Assembly: GCA_007126865.1 (NCBI GenBank)
Contig: SLAN01000173.1
Span: forward strand, 1-6,505
From: Spirochaetales bacterium
GTDB lineage: Bacteria > Spirochaetota > Spirochaetia > DSM-27196 > SKKC01
Direction of reading: 5' to 3'
Length of the DNA: 6,505 nucleotides
The translations under genes and the position numbers were made by a program. The notes under the pieces were generated by a model. The model did no database searches and was not told where the DNA came from. It was given only the letters and a program-made list of their open reading frames with translations. This document shows positions 5,953 to 6,505 of the stretch, piece after piece; position 1 is the first letter of the stretch, and each line of letters starts with the position of its first letter.

Positions 5953-6505
5953 GTGCGCATACCCGAGCAAATCATCGATGAAGTGCGCAGGCGTTGCGAT
6001 ATCGCCGAAATCGTCGGCGAATATGTGGCACTCAAACCGCGCGGAAACCGCTTATGGGGCTTGAGTCCATTCACAACCGAACGAACCCCTTCGTTTACCG
6101 TTACGCCCGAGAAGGGTGTTTACTACTGCTTCTCGACGAACAAGGGTGGATCGGTATTTAACTTCATAATGGAGATGGAGGGACTCACCTTTCCCGAGGC
6201 GGTGGAGTTCCTCGCTCGAAGGGTCGGGGTGGAAATACCACGCTCCGAGACCGATACCGCCGAAAGCCGCGGACGCGCCGCGCTGCTCGAGCTGTACCGG
6301 AGAGTCGCCGGAAGCTTTCACCACATACTCGGCGAACATGAGACAGCATCACATGCTCGCTCGTATCTCGAAGAACGCGGTTTCACGCATACGACTATCG
6401 AGCGTTTCCAGCTCGGATATTCGCCCGACGATCCGTACTGGCTATATCGCTTCCTGAAGAAGAAAAAGTATGATGATGCGTTTCTCGCCGACTCCGGTCT
6501 CTTCA
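5953..6505 (+). CDS. dnaG: DNA primase DnaG, N-terminal part, with degenerate zinc finger (cut by window end)
   Basis: The first 184 residues of primase, which makes RNA primers for replication with the DnaB helicase. It starts with GTG; no in-frame start codon was found in the upstream gap, and the N-terminus (V)RIPEQIIDEVRRRCDIAEIVGEYV is typical of DnaG. The zinc-binding domain fold is clear (about 32-95: WGLSPF..ERTPSFTV, YYCF, KGGSVFNF, LTFPEAVEFLA). Canonical ligands Cys, His, Cys, Cys fall at Ser38, Thr41, Cys59 and Thr62, so only Cys59 remains. From about residue 120 the start of the catalytic core (SYLEERGFTHTTIERFQLGY) follows, intact as far as visible; the TOPRIM active site lies beyond the window. 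The Shine-Dalgarno is weak. The gene usually precedes rpoD in bacteria; that is not visible here. Confidence 0.95.
   Translation, partial: MRIPEQIIDEVRRRCDIAEIVGEYVALKPRGNRLWGLSPFTTERTPSFTVTPEKGVYYCFSTNKGGSVFNFIMEMEGLTFPEAVEFLARRVGVEIPRSETDTAESRGRAALLELYRRVAGSFHHILGEHETASHARSYLEERGFTHTTIERFQLGYSPDDPYWLYRFLKKKKYDDAFLADSGLF

Noticed and set aside
5468..6074. Overlapping - strand open frames across the end of the envelope gene and the start of dnaG
   Set aside because: They are antisense to the OmpA domain and to DnaG, both recognisable, and their products are Arg/Ser/Pro-rich without family features.

Overview
The window looks like a GC-rich chromosomal segment from a spirochaete, probably of the Spirochaeta/Treponema-like branch. 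This is inferred from the OmpA-type domain, the long surface-type protein joining a barrel, Ig-like repeats and OmpA, and general gene style. No species can be named from the sequence. Every supported gene is on the + strand. It is core/housekeeping in character: I see no insertion sequence, CRISPR array, phage gene or integration scar.

Layout: (1) positions 1-81 hold a tRNA-Tyr (anticodon GTA) that lacks its first two bases because the window starts inside it. (2) Only 16 bases later (98-550) comes a small CxxCxxCC cysteine-cluster protein of the YkgJ type. (3) After a 15-base gap, 566-1513 encodes a metallo-beta-lactamase-fold hydrolase with an intact HxHxDH site. (4) A 47-base gap with an extended -10-like motif leads to a 62-residue protein of unknown function (1561-1749). 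Its stop overlaps the TTG start of (5) a 1363-residue exported protein (1746-5837). That protein has a signal peptide, an outer-membrane barrel-like N-terminus, eight Ig-like repeats of about 106 residues and a C-terminal OmpA-like domain. (6) A 115-base gap with two hairpins (5845-5858 and 5862-5891) separates it from (7) the 5' part of dnaG (DNA primase), which runs off the window end.

How they fit: the tRNA, the cysteine-cluster gene and the hydrolase are close enough to share a transcript. The 62-residue gene and the large envelope protein look translationally coupled. The hairpins probably end that unit before dnaG.

The most notable points are: DnaG keeps only one of its four canonical zinc ligands (Cys, His and Cys replaced by Ser, Thr and Thr); the inner Ig-like repeats of the large protein alternate between two sub-types, giving a super-repeat of about 210 residues; and its OmpA domain lacks the Asp that normally contacts diaminopimelate, which would suit a spirochaete with ornithine-type peptidoglycan.
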